Origin: Lumbricus rubellus
Taxonomy: Eukaryota > Annelida > Clitellata > Crassiclitellata > Lumbricidae
Assembly (NCBI GenBank): GCA_945859605.1
Contig: OX243827.1
Location: 124,501-188,500, forward strand
Reading direction: 5' to 3'
DNA: 64,000 nt
Shown: positions 29,670 to 40,026 of the stretch, one piece after another
How positions within the stretch are numbered: position 1 is the stretch's first letter
How the letters are laid out: the number at the start of each line of letters is the position of its first letter
Position numbers and translations under genes: made by a program
Notes under the pieces: generated by a model
Database searches by the model: none
The model's input: the letters and a program-made list of their open reading frames with translations, nothing else
What the model was told of the DNA's origin: nothing

Positions 29670-30362
29670 TTATATTTCATCTAAATGTTTTAAAAAGTAA
29701 TTCGATTTTACTTCCTGCATTACATATAGCCAGCGATCTATTTTGTTTGATTTTTGGATATTTTTTAGTGCTAGCAATGGACGTATATTCTTCCAATTCA
29801 TAGCTTTAATAAGTTCTTCTTCATCTAGCAAGTTGAACGATGATATTGGTAAAACATGATCGACATGCCAAACCGAACCGTGATTTTCCATACTCATTCC
29901 TTCTTCTAATTGAAATTCGATCCATTTAGTAAATATTTCAAAGTCGACACCGATAAGTTGCCTCGTCGTTTGTGACTTCGATTTGCCTTTTAATGCGTCG
30001 CCCAGCCTGGTCCTCATACTTTTGAGTAGTTTAAAGCCTGGGTCATATTTCTTTCGAGCTTCAGAATATGCGTGATTATATTTATATTTACATTCCTTAC
30101 ATTCATTATCTCTCCCATCTTTACAGTATCTATTTTTTACATAATCTACTATGTTCTTTTCTTTCTTACATCGACCGCAAACTTTTTTATCTTTTATTTC
30201 CCTAGTCTCTAGTATCGAGTATTTTTGTCTAAGTTCCTTCCCTTTGATATTTTTACACGTTTTACAACTAGAATAATACCCACTCCTATTTGATTTATCT
30301 CTATGAAATTCGCTGAAGCTTTTCTCCATCTTACATTTGGAACACACTTTAGAGTCTTCCAT
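29670..30362 (-). CDS. HNH endonuclease with zinc-ribbon modules (A1 only)
   Basis: 230 residues. Two N-terminal CxxC...CxxC modules (VCSKCKMEKSFSEFH, SCKTCK; VCGRCKKEK, ECKECK) and a C-terminal HNH nuclease (WHVDHVLPISSF, then NWKNIRPLLALKNIQKS). This type of free-standing HNH gene is common in large DNA viruses and phages as a selfish gene. It lies between a truncated protease N-terminus (30396-30599) and the complete protease (29234), and B has no trace of it. TATATATATAAAATG stands at its start. Confidence 0.85.
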   Translation of the reverse strand: MEDSKVCSKCKMEKSFSEFHRDKSNRSGYYSSCKTCKNIKGKELRQKYSILETREIKDKKVCGRCKKEKNIVDYVKNRYCKDGRDNECKECKYKYNHAYSEARKKYDPGFKLLKSMRTRLGDALKGKSKSQTTRQLIGVDFEIFTKWIEFQLEEGMSMENHGSVWHVDHVLPISSFNLLDEEELIKAMNWKNIRPLLALKNIQKSNKIDRWLYVMQEVKSNYFLKHLDEI

Positions 30363-30395
30363 TTTATATATATATATTTATTCTTTAAATAGATT

Positions 30396-30599
30396 TCAAT
30401 GGGTCCCCACCCCATTAGAACCATCTAGATTCAATATCCCACACTCATTCCATCCAGGTTTCTTCGGTAGCTCGTCTCTGAGAAATACTCCTCTAAAATT
30501 ATTGATGTTTAGTTTCTTAGCCGCTTCGATTAGATCCACATTCGACAAAGCAATATTCGGTAGCACTACTCCACAAACATCGATTTGTTTGACGCTCAT
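30396..30599 (-). pseudogene. truncated adenain-like protease N-terminus (A1)
   Basis: 67 codons matching the first part of the protease (MSVKQIDVCGVVLPN as in B, then RGVFLRDELPKKP and CGILNLDGS) and stopping at GTH just before the catalytic His-Trp. Diverged from the complete copy by about a quarter of residues, so it is not a simple recent duplication of it. Confidence 0.8.
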
Positions 30600-30615
30600 T
30601 TATTTAATATAAACA

Positions 30616-33600
30616 TTAATTAAAAATTTTCAACGAGTAATGACCATAAGATAACGTACTAATTCCATCCTCCATTATTACCCGTTTATCGTCATCTGCA
30701 GATAATGCAACTTTATTAATTTCTTCCGTATAAATATCGTGATGATAAGATCTAATAACATTCATCGTCCGTTGTTGTTCTTTTTTGGTAAATAAACAGT
30801 CTTTATAATCTTCGTGAGTAATAGTTTTCTGGACAACATTCTTCTTAATACCTTTACATTTCTTGTGCTCATCTCCAGCAGCCATCTTATAAGAATACAA
30901 CTTTGCTCTGAGTCCAATAAATTCTTTTATCTGTTTCCCACTAGCTTCATCCTTGAACATTCCAATAACTTTTTTATTTACTCCAACCTCAATACCAGAT
31001 GGATGATCTCTCGGGTATTCACTCGTGTCGAATCGAGTCTTAATATCGCCTGCGATATCTGAGTAAAAGTCTTCAGTTTTAATTTCGTATGTCAAAGAAT
31101 CTGTATCGGTAAATAATAATTTAGCTCTATTTCCGTATTTATCCTTGATGTAATTGTAATGAAATTCATACATCAACGTTTTGCTCAAGTCTAATATACA
31201 CATGCCAAGATATATAGGTTTATTATAGTACAATTTAGTTTTTTTCATGTGAACGGCTATTAGATTTTCATCGAAAATAGTACATCTCTCATAATTAGGT
31301 TTAGCGGCTAGTTCAATAGCCCTCTCCTCTTGACACACTAACTCTACATCAACACGATTTTCAATGTTCTCACAAGTTTTTCCAAAGACACTGTTATTCA
31401 TTAACTTGAAAAAGTCTTTCTCAAAGTCATTAGTAGCTTTCGTTCTAAGAGCTGTATTTAAATCGATATACTTTTTCAACCAATCACTTTCTTCGAATAG
31501 TACACCTCTATGCACTTTTGTTATTTTCAAACCCAAGCTCTCATACAGCTTCAGATTATCGTAATGCAGCACATACTTCTTTTTATGGTTTAAGTTTGGA
31601 ATTAACTTTTTGACTTTGTTAATCTCAATGCTTTCGGGGGCTAACGGAAAATCGTTATGCAGGTCGTGTAACTCTTTAGGATATTCCAAATCAACTTCCA
31701 ATATGCATGGAATACTTCTCCAATTATTTAATTCATCTTCGTTCATCCATTTGAACCCGTGAGTAGGTAAATTTTTGATCATAGCCCATCCATATAGATT
31801 ATTCGCATCCAGGTAAGTAATAAATGTAGAATTTTCGTTACTATTGAAATCGCTCATATATTTATTATTCGCTTTCCCGTAACGATTTGATATTGTGCTC
31901 ACTCCTCCTCTCATCCCTTGCCTAAGCATCAGAATCATATCATAATCATTCAATAACTCCAATTTCACGCCTGTCAATTTTAAAGCGGCATCCCAGGCTA
32001 AACCAGGAGATGTAAAATACCATGCAGGGTCAAGCGTATAGTTCTTCATACACACATCTCTAAAGTTTTCGAAAACATCGGCAAGTAACAGAACATCCGA
32101 AACGTTGTATAAATCGTGATATTCTCTGAATGTTTTGCATCCAAATTCCTTCCATACCGTTTTTGCATGCTCGTAGTCTTCATCGCTAATATTCGAATCA
32201 TTTAGCTTAGAATAGAATGCGGATTTTGGTGGTAGTTCGGTTTCATTAAAGGTAGTAAATGAATCGACGTAGTCATAAGGATATATGCCTTTTCTCAGCA
32301 AAAGATCGAGCTTCTTTCCAGTATATCGTTTCCCAATATTTTTACACTGGTCTTTGCTTAGGTTCCTCGATAAAGCATCAAGACTAGAAGCCATAAATTT
32401 AAAACTGTCGATAAAGCGCAATTCGCGCTTGACGGTAATCTCTTTTCCCTCTTTATTTACAAACTTATCAACAACGACCTCTCTGCTAAAAGATATATAC
32501 TTTTCCTCGTTATTAGGTATGCAATTAATTTTCTCTCCATTATTACCTCTCAGTTTCTTAATGAACAGATGACAATCGTACCCGGAAAGATTATGAAACA
32601 CTACAGGGAAAAACTTGGGGACTTTATAGTTTACATTACAAATGTTATGAGCAGCCCCTCTAAATTTACCGCTAAGATGACAGTGATCTCTCACTCGGTC
32701 TTCGCCCAACGGTTTTTCACAGATATGGCATATAGTAGCTCCATCAAAACACTTCTTGTCCTCTTCTGTAAATATCATCTTCTTAGGGAATTTAAATTGA
32801 TTATATATTTGTTTTATATTTTCTTCTAGTTTATCTACAAATATTTGACCAACATCATCATCTTCGCTTTCAGCCGTAAACGTCACAGGATCTTGAGAAT
32901 ATACACTATCGTCGAAACATTTTATGTGGTAACAAAAGGAGCTAGGAATATGCTTTTGATATTTATTAGTGTACGACAACTCTGGATTTGGTTGGCATGT
33001 ATCGATCGGTTTTACAAAAGACTCAAAATCTGCGTACACTATAAACGGAACCCTCATACAATTGTTATAATTTTTAAAACTTAACATAGTTCCTTTTTCT
33101 GGCATTTCTATTTTTTGTGCGTTATGGTGTTTGCAGTACTCATTATGGTTGTTAAGCGCTTCTGTCGTTGTGAAACCATTCATACACCTTTTACAATAGT
33201 GCGCTGAATAATGCGAATTTGCTGTTCGGAACGTCATCAATCGGTTAAAATTCTTTATCCAGCAATAATGTTTCCGTTCTCCGTTGGAATTAAGCAATAG
33301 ATCTACACAAATATCGCTTTCACAGTTAGACAGATAAAGCGGATAGACATGTTTTTCGTAACCAAATATATTAACACTAATATTATTATTTCTCTCAAAT
33401 TTACCTATCACATTAGCATCAGTCGCTACCGGAAACTCAATACCACTCCAATTAAGTTTTTTCGATTGTTCTTTCAAAGCTTTCTTTATTTTTTCCGGAT
33501 TTTTCACAACCGGATTCAAAGCTCTAGTGATACACCATTTGAAACATTCTTCGTCGTCGTTTTTCATGTTAATAATAGCCTTTTTATTAGCTAAGAAGCT

Positions 33601-33905
33601 GGGAAGTGGAATGTAAGAACTACCTCTCAAGGGGGTATATTTTACTGTATTTATATCTAATTTTACAACAGCTTTAAATCTCCAATTACTTCCTTGCATC
33701 TGAAAACTAGCAATAGACTCCATGATTTTATCCTTTTTTCTGCTGTATATTTCATTCAAGTCGGTAGCTTCTAAAATAACTTCTGCCCTGGAAACGAATG
33801 GTATATCCTCAGAAGTCACTATTCCAGATTTCATATCTATTCGTTCCATAGTACAAGTAAGAACCAAATTAGTCTTTGTCTGGCGATTACTCGACAACAG
33901 ATTTA
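30616..33905 (-). pseudogene. polB: family B DNA polymerase, lacking about 130 N-terminal residues (A1)
   Basis: About 1,093 codons, almost identical to residues 133-1220 of the polymerase in B (47637-51299), with exonuclease and polymerase motifs open. The N-terminal segment and start are missing: similarity ends at about 33905 where terminal-repeat-like DNA begins. No ATG at the new 5' end, so expression is doubtful. A2 holds an overlapping N-terminal piece, showing these came from separate copies. Confidence 0.9.
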
Positions 33906-33911
33906 AGTAGT

Positions 33912-34470
33912 TGTCTTTTTAATTTTCTGGATGTCTTTTATTATTTCCTGAGGGGGGTGCTCGGTAGTACAGTGGATAGAAATTTTCCTGATGTAAATTT
34001 TCCCCTTTGGATGTCTTTTATTATTTCCTGAGGGGGGGGGGGTGCTCGGTAGTACAGTGGATAGAAATTTTCCTGATGTCTTTTTAATTTTCTGGATGTC
34101 TTTTATTATTTCCTGAGGGGGGTGCTCGGTAGTACAGTGGATAGCGCGCTGGACTGTCGACCAAGAGGTCGGGGGTTCAATTCCCCGCCGGGGCAGAAAT
34201 TTGTAACGAGATTTCTGTTCCTCTAGCCGACTCAGCTATGATGAGTACACGGTCAGTGGATGATGAGACGGTGAGGGAGAGGATTGGCCACTGCCCTTTG
34301 GATGTCTTTTTATTATTTTCTGAGGGGGGTGCTCGGTAGTGCAGTGGATAGCTCGGTAGTACCGTGGTTAGTAGTCTTTTATTATTTCCCCCTGATTCCT
34401 CCTCTTCTCCTTTGGGGTATTTTATTATTTTTCCTGATGCATAATTAATTAGCTAGCTGATTTTAAAGAA
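33912..34470. repeat. stuttered terminal-repeat fragments at the A1/A2 junction
   Basis: Two short copies of the repeat start (GGATGTCTTTTATTATTTC, GGGGTGCTCGGTAGTACAG then AAATTTTCCTGATG) precede a near-complete copy (about 34093-34312), then a damaged third copy and the subterminal sequence of the integrase-side end (CCTCCTCTTCTCCTTTGGGG, also at 59449-59467 on the other strand). This is the right-type end of A2 in inverted orientation. Confidence 0.8.
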
Positions 34471-34990
34471 GCCTGATATTGAAGAAACAATCAGCTAAAA
34501 CCCAATTAACATTCTTGGTAGGAGCTACGGTAATGGTGATCAACGCAGATGCGAACAGACCCTTTGTTCGTGAGCGCTTAGTACATTATGGTCTATTACA
34601 ACAACAACCTGACTGGGAGCGAGACAAAGCAGTCGACGTCAACAGAATACGGTATTGATCCACAGCATACTGAGCGAGCAGGCCTTGTATGCATGAGCGC
34701 TCATGCAGCAACCAAGCAACAAAGCAACAAAGCAGCAGATGTCTCGATCACGACACAACAACCTGGCTGGGAGCGGCCTCGATCACGACAGCACGGCTAG
34801 GCTAGGACTATGAGTCAGCGAAGCACGCAGCCGTTGGCTGACGTGGCTACCATGAAACACCTGGATACATACACCTTGAAGATACGTATTCGTTGTAAGG
34901 GCGTCGTTCTATACAGGTGAGTATAGAGCATTGTCTGTTGTAGGCTAAATTTTTTGATTTTACGAAAAATTTGTTGTTGTTTTAAATCGG
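34471..34990. other. subterminal region of A2, no gene recognised
   Basis: Contains two direct copies of ACAACCTGRCTGGGAGCG (about 34602 and 34758) but no convincing product. Confidence 0.4.
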
Positions 34991-34996
34991 TTTAAA

Positions 34997-35116
34997 ATGG
35001 TTGACTTCGTTAAGGATAGACCTATGGCTAAGTTTTCAAACGATACAATCTACCTAGCAATAGATACCGCGTGTGATAATAATTTTGACGAAAAAACATT
35101 GATTCGAGGAACATGA
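34997..35116 (+). CDS. possible 39-aa ORF (A2)
   Basis: ATG follows TTTAAA, similar to the AT-rich run before other Polinton genes. The peptide (MVDFVKDRPMAKFSND start) has no recognised motif and no counterpart in B. Could be chance. Confidence 0.25.
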   Translation: MVDFVKDRPMAKFSNDTIYLAIDTACDNNFDEKTLIRGT

Positions 35117-35277
35117 TAGTTTACATATTATCAAGCTAGGATACACGCGTATGAGCATGGCAAACAGAAGGTATCGTTGTGTCGTTTTATAGTTCAGACC
35201 AAATTCTATAAAATAAAATGTCTTAAGAGGGGGTGTAAAATTACGTGCGTGAATGTAAACACTACCTCTCTGATATG

Positions 35278-35556
35278 CTAAAACTTAGCGTAGTGCTGTA
35301 GCCGTAGTTTCTTCCTGTATAACTCTTTTAACGAAGCAAAATACACCAATTCAATCGGATATGAAGGGTTGTCTAAATTCATTGGAAAGTCATTATCATG
35401 ATTTAGAATAAAGTGATTGTATTCTTCATTTGTTCGTAGCCTATCTGAGGAAGAATCGAGTCCCGAAAAATTTACTATCTCGGGATTCAGCCGTTGGTCT
35501 TCCATGAGGTCTTTGTCGCTTCGGCGGTTTCTTGAGGATGTTTCTCGGAAGCTCAA
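35278..35556 (-). CDS. hypothetical 92-aa protein (A2)
   Basis: Hydrophilic N-terminus (RNRRSDKDLMEDQRLN) and a mixed C-terminus (IELVYFASLKELYRKKLRL). No family recognised. It occupies the subterminal zone where B has a different small ORF. Modest support only. Confidence 0.35.
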   Translation of the reverse strand: MSFRETSSRNRRSDKDLMEDQRLNPEIVNFSGLDSSSDRLRTNEEYNHFILNHDNDFPMNLDNPSYPIELVYFASLKELYRKKLRLQHYAKF

Positions 35557-35814
35557 GACGACAATTTTTACAGTTAATTAATGGAGGTTGAAGAAGAACA
35601 AAGAAGGGATTCGATGATTTTGTATAATCCTTAATCTAATTGGATACTTGTCTTCACATAGCCTGACGTATTAAAATTAGTAGAAATGGTTGTTGTTTAG
35701 AACAGAACAATAAGAACCATGGTAGGCCTAATTGCAAATTTGTAGGAGACGGAGGAGGTGATTATAATATTGTCATCACCAAGGCGAAAATCGATTGCAA
35801 TGACGCAGATCACG

Positions 35815-36187
35815 CGGTCGCCTCCATTTAGCACGGCACGCATGCGTATGACTTGACCTGATTCTGGTCTCATCCGTGATACCGTAAGTAGGTCAGACCC
35901 AGTTCAGCGGTCGCCTCCATTTAGCACGGCACGCATGCGCCTGACTTGACCTGATTCTGGTCTCATCCGTGATACCGTAAATAGGTCACAAGCAGATCAC
36001 GCGGTCGCCTCCATTTAGCACGGCACGCATGCGTATGACTTGACCTGATTCTGGTCTCATCCGTGATACCGTAAGTAGGTCAGACCCAGTTCAGCGGTCG
36101 CCTCCATTTAGCACGGCACGCATGCGCATGACTTGACCTGATTCTGGTCTCATCCGTGATACCGTAAGTAGGTCAGACCCAGTAGAA
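35815..36187 (+). repeat. four tandem 93-94-bp repeats (A2)
   Basis: Units start at 35815, 35908, 36002 and 36095 with CGGTCGCCTCCATTTAGCAC, include CACGCATGCG and GACTTGACCTGATTCTGG, and alternate between two slightly different endings. GC content is higher than in the surrounding element. Absent from B and P0. Confidence 0.9.
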
Positions 36188-36256
36188 CTTGTTATTGCAG
36201 CGTGTTCATAGAGAACAAATGATTGCACAAGGGCTGTAGTAGTAAATCAGTTAAAT

Positions 36257-37180
36257 TCACAATGATATCAAGTCTTTATTGTTAACCCATGAATTGAATG
36301 AATCATCATAGCCTAACCATTTAACCAAAGACCGATTTCCTCTTTTCCTTATAATCTTTTCTATTTTAAATGTATCTTGCGTTGTCGATTGTAACTCAGC
36401 TTCATAAAATGTCCCTTGAATTAATTCTTCATTATAGTCAGATATTTTATACGTTATTGGATCTGTGTATTGAATTTGTGTTATAGTAAAAATCTCTTCG
36501 CTCCAATTAGCGGTATATCCTTTCTCAAATGTCTTTTTCTTCTTAGAAATCCTTACTCTATCTCCTACTGAAAATTTAGGTTTAACAGTTTCAGGTACAG
36601 CGTCGCCGTATAGATTTAACCAAACAGCTTTTTCGTTTGCTTTGATGCTCGCTTTAACAGGAGTCATTTTAATGGAAGAATGTCTTGTGTTGTTGTATAA
36701 ATTAACCATATTATCTAAAACATCGATATATCTCTGAGTTGAATTTGCTGTAAAATATTTGAACATTTTCTCTTTCACTGTTCTATTAAATCTTTCTACG
36801 ATGCAAGATTTCTCTTCGTTCTCAGTTGAATACAACTGCATACCTAATGATTTTACCTGTTTATTATAGAATTCTGTTCCCTTATCGACCCAAAGTTTTT
36901 CCCCCCTTCTTTTGCTCGTATTAAATATTTTAACGAAAGCATCTGCCACAGATTCTCCGCGCTTATCTTTTAACGGCTGAATAAATGCATACTTGGAGAA
37001 TATATCAATGACGCTTAACAAATATTTCACACCAGAATTAAATTTAGCATAAGCCTGCATGTCAATTAAGTCAGCAGCCCAAACTTTGTCCACTCCCTGA
37101 ACATAAACAACTCGCTTCCTGAACTTCCTGACTATAGGTTTATGCAATTCGTCAGCAAGTTGGTCTGTCCATCTCAGAGC
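36257..37180 (-). CDS. retroviral-type integrase, expressed as -1 frame extension (A2)
   Basis: 307 codons after the proposed slip. First Asp in WAADLIDMQAY, second in LWVDKGTEFYN, Glu in STENEEKSCIVERFNR, then SH3-like FSVGDRVRISKKK and chromodomain-like IIRKRGNRSLVKWLGYDD. No ATG lies between the PLA2 gene and the first catalytic region. The frame opens at the A8 run (37181-37188) at the end of the PLA2 gene, in the -1 frame. No N-terminal HHCC domain. Confidence 0.85.
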   Translation of the reverse strand, partial: ALRWTDQLADELHKPIVRKFRKRVVYVQGVDKVWAADLIDMQAYAKFNSGVKYLLSVIDIFSKYAFIQPLKDKRGESVADAFVKIFNTSKRRGEKLWVDKGTEFYNKQVKSLGMQLYSTENEEKSCIVERFNRTVKEKMFKYFTANSTQRYIDVLDNMVNLYNNTRHSSIKMTPVKASIKANEKAVWLNLYGDAVPETVKPKFSVGDRVRISKKKKTFEKGYTANWSEEIFTITQIQYTDPITYKISDYNEELIQGTFYEAELQSTTQDTFKIEKIIRKRGNRSLVKWLGYDDSFNSWVNNKDLISL

Positions 37181-37710
37181 TTTTTTTTCAACCCCATTCC
37201 AAAATGGGTCTTCGTCGATAATATTGGTTTTACTATAGATCTTTCAATTCGTTCGCGGAAAGTAGGATTAGATATATTATTTAATTCATCTATCATAGCT
37301 CTGTCAGCGACGTTTCTCCCTGCTGTATCAGTATGTTTAGCATAAGCCAGGTCATGACGATAGGCTGCTGCATCAACCCTATCTACTGGTTTACTCCAAT
37401 CTTTTGGTGTTCCATCAGGATTCAATCTCAAATCCAATCGAGTACCTGGACCCGTGAAAGAATGTCCTGGAAGATGCATTTCACCCGGGTACTTTGCCCA
37501 TGGAAGTTTAATATTAGAAGTAGCAGAATTGAGAGCTGAGACCAAATCACCACCTGTAGCGGTGGACATTTTAGTAAACTGAGTTTTTCTAGCGCCACAC
37601 TCAACGCACACACCCCTAAGCATAGGTCTACCATTCTTACTGACGACTCGTTGAACATCTTTAGATTCAGTTTGTCGCTTACATTTTACACAATACGAGT
37701 TGTGCTCCAT
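37174..37710 (-). CDS. zinc-ribbon plus phospholipase A2 protein (A2)
   Basis: 178 residues. CxxC pairs in YCVKCKRQT and GVCVECG, Ca-loop GPGTRLDLR, catalytic HD in AAYRHDLAY. Ends in KKKL at TTG-AAA-AAA-AAG-CTC-TGA, a slippery context that leads into integrase. The start at 37710 is 20 bp from the divergent ATPase start. Confidence 0.85.
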   Translation of the reverse strand: MEHNSYCVKCKRQTESKDVQRVVSKNGRPMLRGVCVECGARKTQFTKMSTATGGDLVSALNSATSNIKLPWAKYPGEMHLPGHSFTGPGTRLDLRLNPDGTPKDWSKPVDRVDAAAYRHDLAYAKHTDTAGRNVADRAMIDELNNISNPTFRERIERSIVKPILSTKTHFGMGLKKKL

Positions 37711-37730
37711 TTTAATATAATATAATTAAA
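37711..37730. promoter_or_regulatory. 20-bp divergent AT-only promoter gap (A2)
   Basis: The spacer between the PLA2 and ATPase ATGs is all A/T and reads nearly the same on both strands. Confidence 0.6.
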
Positions 37731-38507
37731 ATGGAAGTCCAAGACCTATCGTGGAATGAAGAATCAAGTAAACGCTTTAACAGTCCTCTCTTACCAAGAA
37801 GCATCAGAGGTTTGATCGTCGGTAAGTCTCAATGCGGCAAGACAATATTACTACTTAATTTATTACTGAGACCTGGTTGGTTAGACTATGATAACTTGCA
37901 AATCTTTGGAAAATCGCTTTTTCAATCAGAATACAAGATACTCAAGAAAGCATTCGAAGAGAAATTACCAAAGGAAGCAATTATAAGACTTTTTGATAAT
38001 CGAGATGAAATAATGAAATTAAATGTATCACCGACCGCCGTAGTCGAGGAGATGTCTAAAAACATGGCAAAAAAATCGGATATAGAATGCAAGTTCTTTG
38101 AAACCTCTGAAGATGTTCCAGATCCACGAGACTTAAGTCGAGATAAGAAGAATCTCATGATTTTTGATGATTTACAGTTAGAGCGACAAAATAAATGCGA
38201 ATCGTATTATATAAGAGGTAGGCATAGTAATGTAGACTGCTTTTACCTAGCACAAAATTATTTCAAACTGCCTAGACAAACTATAAGAGAGAATGCTAAC
38301 TTTATATGTCTATTCCCTCAAGACCTCAAAAATATTAATCATATATACAGCGATCATATAGGCGTAGATGATATGACTATTGAAGAATTTCGAAAACTAT
38401 GCAAAACTGCGTGGGATGAAACGCATGGTTTTGTGGTTATTGACTTGACTAGCAAAACAAATAAGGGTAGGTATAGAAGTGGATTAGATACATTTTACAT
38501 TAAATAA
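37731..38507 (+). CDS. packaging ATPase, FtsK/HerA-A32 type (A2)
   Basis: 258 residues, intact. Walker A VGKSQCGKT at about residues 29-37, Walker B KNLMIFDDLQLE at about 140-151, and a sensor-like GRHSNVDCFYLAQN. The genome-packaging motor. Compared with B it differs at only a few residues. Confidence 0.92.
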   Translation: MEVQDLSWNEESSKRFNSPLLPRSIRGLIVGKSQCGKTILLLNLLLRPGWLDYDNLQIFGKSLFQSEYKILKKAFEEKLPKEAIIRLFDNRDEIMKLNVSPTAVVEEMSKNMAKKSDIECKFFETSEDVPDPRDLSRDKKNLMIFDDLQLERQNKCESYYIRGRHSNVDCFYLAQNYFKLPRQTIRENANFICLFPQDLKNINHIYSDHIGVDDMTIEEFRKLCKTAWDETHGFVVIDLTSKTNKGRYRSGLDTFYIK

Positions 38508-38573
38508 AAGCAATAATAAAATGATAACAAAATTTAAGATTTTATATTCTAGGTTTAAAAATAGCTATCTAAA

Positions 38574-39347
38574 ATGGAAACCCTTCTTGACGAAATTTTA
38601 TCTACTACTCAAACGATTGCACGCAACACAGAGGCTAAAGAATCCTTTTGCATTTTGTTGAGCGAAAGGAGCACACGAATTCGAACGAAATTTAATCCAC
38701 TAATCGAACTGGACAAAAGTAAGAAGTATGAAATGGCTCTTGTTAATCTTGAAACTTACTACAGTTTTCCCAATATAGACGAAACAAATAATAAATTCGT
38801 ATATTCGTCAGATAACGGTGTAACGTGGGAAGATTTAGACATTCCAACCGGTTGCTATGAAATCGATGACTTAAACGAATACATACAGAGAATTCTAAAA
38901 GAAGAAGGTCATGGACAATGTATAAAGTTGCAACCAAATAACAATACTTTGAAGGCTGTTTTGGAAATTGATGAGAACTATAAAGTTGATTTTACAGTAC
39001 CAAATTCAATTAGTACGGTTCTAGGATTTCAGAGTCGTGTATACTCCGAAGGATATAACGAATCCGAGCACATAGTCGATATAAACAGCGTGAATAGTTT
39101 ACGTGTTACCAGTGATATAATAGGATCATCGTATGCCAACGGAACTACGGAGAACATAATTTATTCTTTCTTTCCATCGGTCGGGCCTGGTTACAAGATA
39201 ATCGAATCTCCTCATAATCTCGTGTATCTTCCAATAACGCTATACTCTATTTCATCGATGGAAACAAAACTAATAGACCAAAATGGAAAACTAATTAATT
39301 TAAGAGGTGAGGAATTGTCGATACGATTTCACATAAGAGAGGTTTAA
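38574..39347 (+). CDS. minor capsid protein, penton-like (A2)
   Basis: 257 residues, intact, almost identical to B 55614-56387. Conserved blocks: TRIRTKFNPLIEL, SFPNIDETNN, LRVTSDIIGSSY, LRGEELSIRFHIREV. Position after the ATPase suits the single jelly-roll vertex protein. Confidence 0.75.
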   Translation: METLLDEILSTTQTIARNTEAKESFCILLSERSTRIRTKFNPLIELDKSKKYEMALVNLETYYSFPNIDETNNKFVYSSDNGVTWEDLDIPTGCYEIDDLNEYIQRILKEEGHGQCIKLQPNNNTLKAVLEIDENYKVDFTVPNSISTVLGFQSRVYSEGYNESEHIVDINSVNSLRVTSDIIGSSYANGTTENIIYSFFPSVGPGYKIIESPHNLVYLPITLYSISSMETKLIDQNGKLINLRGEELSIRFHIREV

Positions 39348-39371
39348 TTTAAAGTTTATATTTAATATAAG

Positions 39372-40010
39372 ATGAGCGCTTACGCTAAGGTCAAAGTTAA
39401 TATTTCTGAAGGGCAAAAAGAGAAGATTAAGCGAGCTGTTCAAGTAGGAACTGGAGTGAGTATAAGACTTTCTCATGGAGACATAACTGGTGAGCATGTG
39501 TTAGCTCTAAACCAGAGGCAAATCAACAAGTTAACTAAAGCGTATCAGAATGGAACTGGAGTGACAATTAAAATGGGTAAAAAGCAATTAGAAGACAATG
39601 CGAGAGTCGAAAGCGGATTTATTGGCGCTATTCTACCGTTCTTAGCAACAGCCGGAAAGTTTCTACTGTCTTGTGTTCTTCCGAGTTTAGCCACAGGAGC
39701 CTTAACAGGATTGGGTTCTGCAGCTGGTTCCAAAATTGTCGATAAAATTAGTGGATCTTCGATCTCACATCCGATAAGTGGATCTTCGATAAGTGGATCT
39801 GGCGTGCTGTACGTTAAGAAAGGAGGAATATGCTGTAAGATAGTGCCTGCTGGGGAAGGTCTTTTTCTATCTCCGTGGAAAAAGGGTAGTTCGATATCGG
39901 GTTCTGGTCTGTTTATGAAAAGAGGAGCAGGATATATCAGCGGTGAAGGTCTTATCTTGGGACCCAATTCACCATTTAAAAATATTCCTATTCTTGGAAT
40001 GTTACTTTAA
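39372..40010 (+). CDS. pX-like minor virion protein (A2)
   Basis: 212 residues. Basic N-terminus, hydrophobic FIGAILPFLATAGKFLL, then Ser/Gly repeats (SGSSISHPISGSSISGSG) encoded by the GTGGATCTTCGATCTCACA repeat that also lies 3.5 kb away before the polymerase gene. Ends GLILGPNSPF and IPILGMLL. Several ISGxG words fit adenain-type cut sites. Confidence 0.6.
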   Translation: MSAYAKVKVNISEGQKEKIKRAVQVGTGVSIRLSHGDITGEHVLALNQRQINKLTKAYQNGTGVTIKMGKKQLEDNARVESGFIGAILPFLATAGKFLLSCVLPSLATGALTGLGSAAGSKIVDKISGSSISHPISGSSISGSGVLYVKKGGICCKIVPAGEGLFLSPWKKGSSISGSGLFMKRGAGYISGEGLILGPNSPFKNIPILGMLL

Positions 40011-40026
40011 AAAACCACTTATATAA

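Noticed and set aside
27336..33897. A1 as a separate Polinton insertion with its own target duplication
   Set aside because: No second 6-bp duplication or complete right terminus was found at 33.9 kb; the only clean termini are at 27074 and 59792.
34588..34800. 70-aa plus-strand ORF in the A2 subterminal region
   Set aside because: Gln/Thr-rich, contains a direct DNA repeat, no counterpart in B or P0.
35815..36187. CRISPR-like array
   Set aside because: The repeats are head-to-tail 93-bp units without unique spacers, in an animal mobile element.
39545..39967. 140-aa ORFs antisense to the pX-like genes (also 54994-55416)
   Set aside because: Shadow frames, conserved only because the pX-like genes they oppose are nearly identical.
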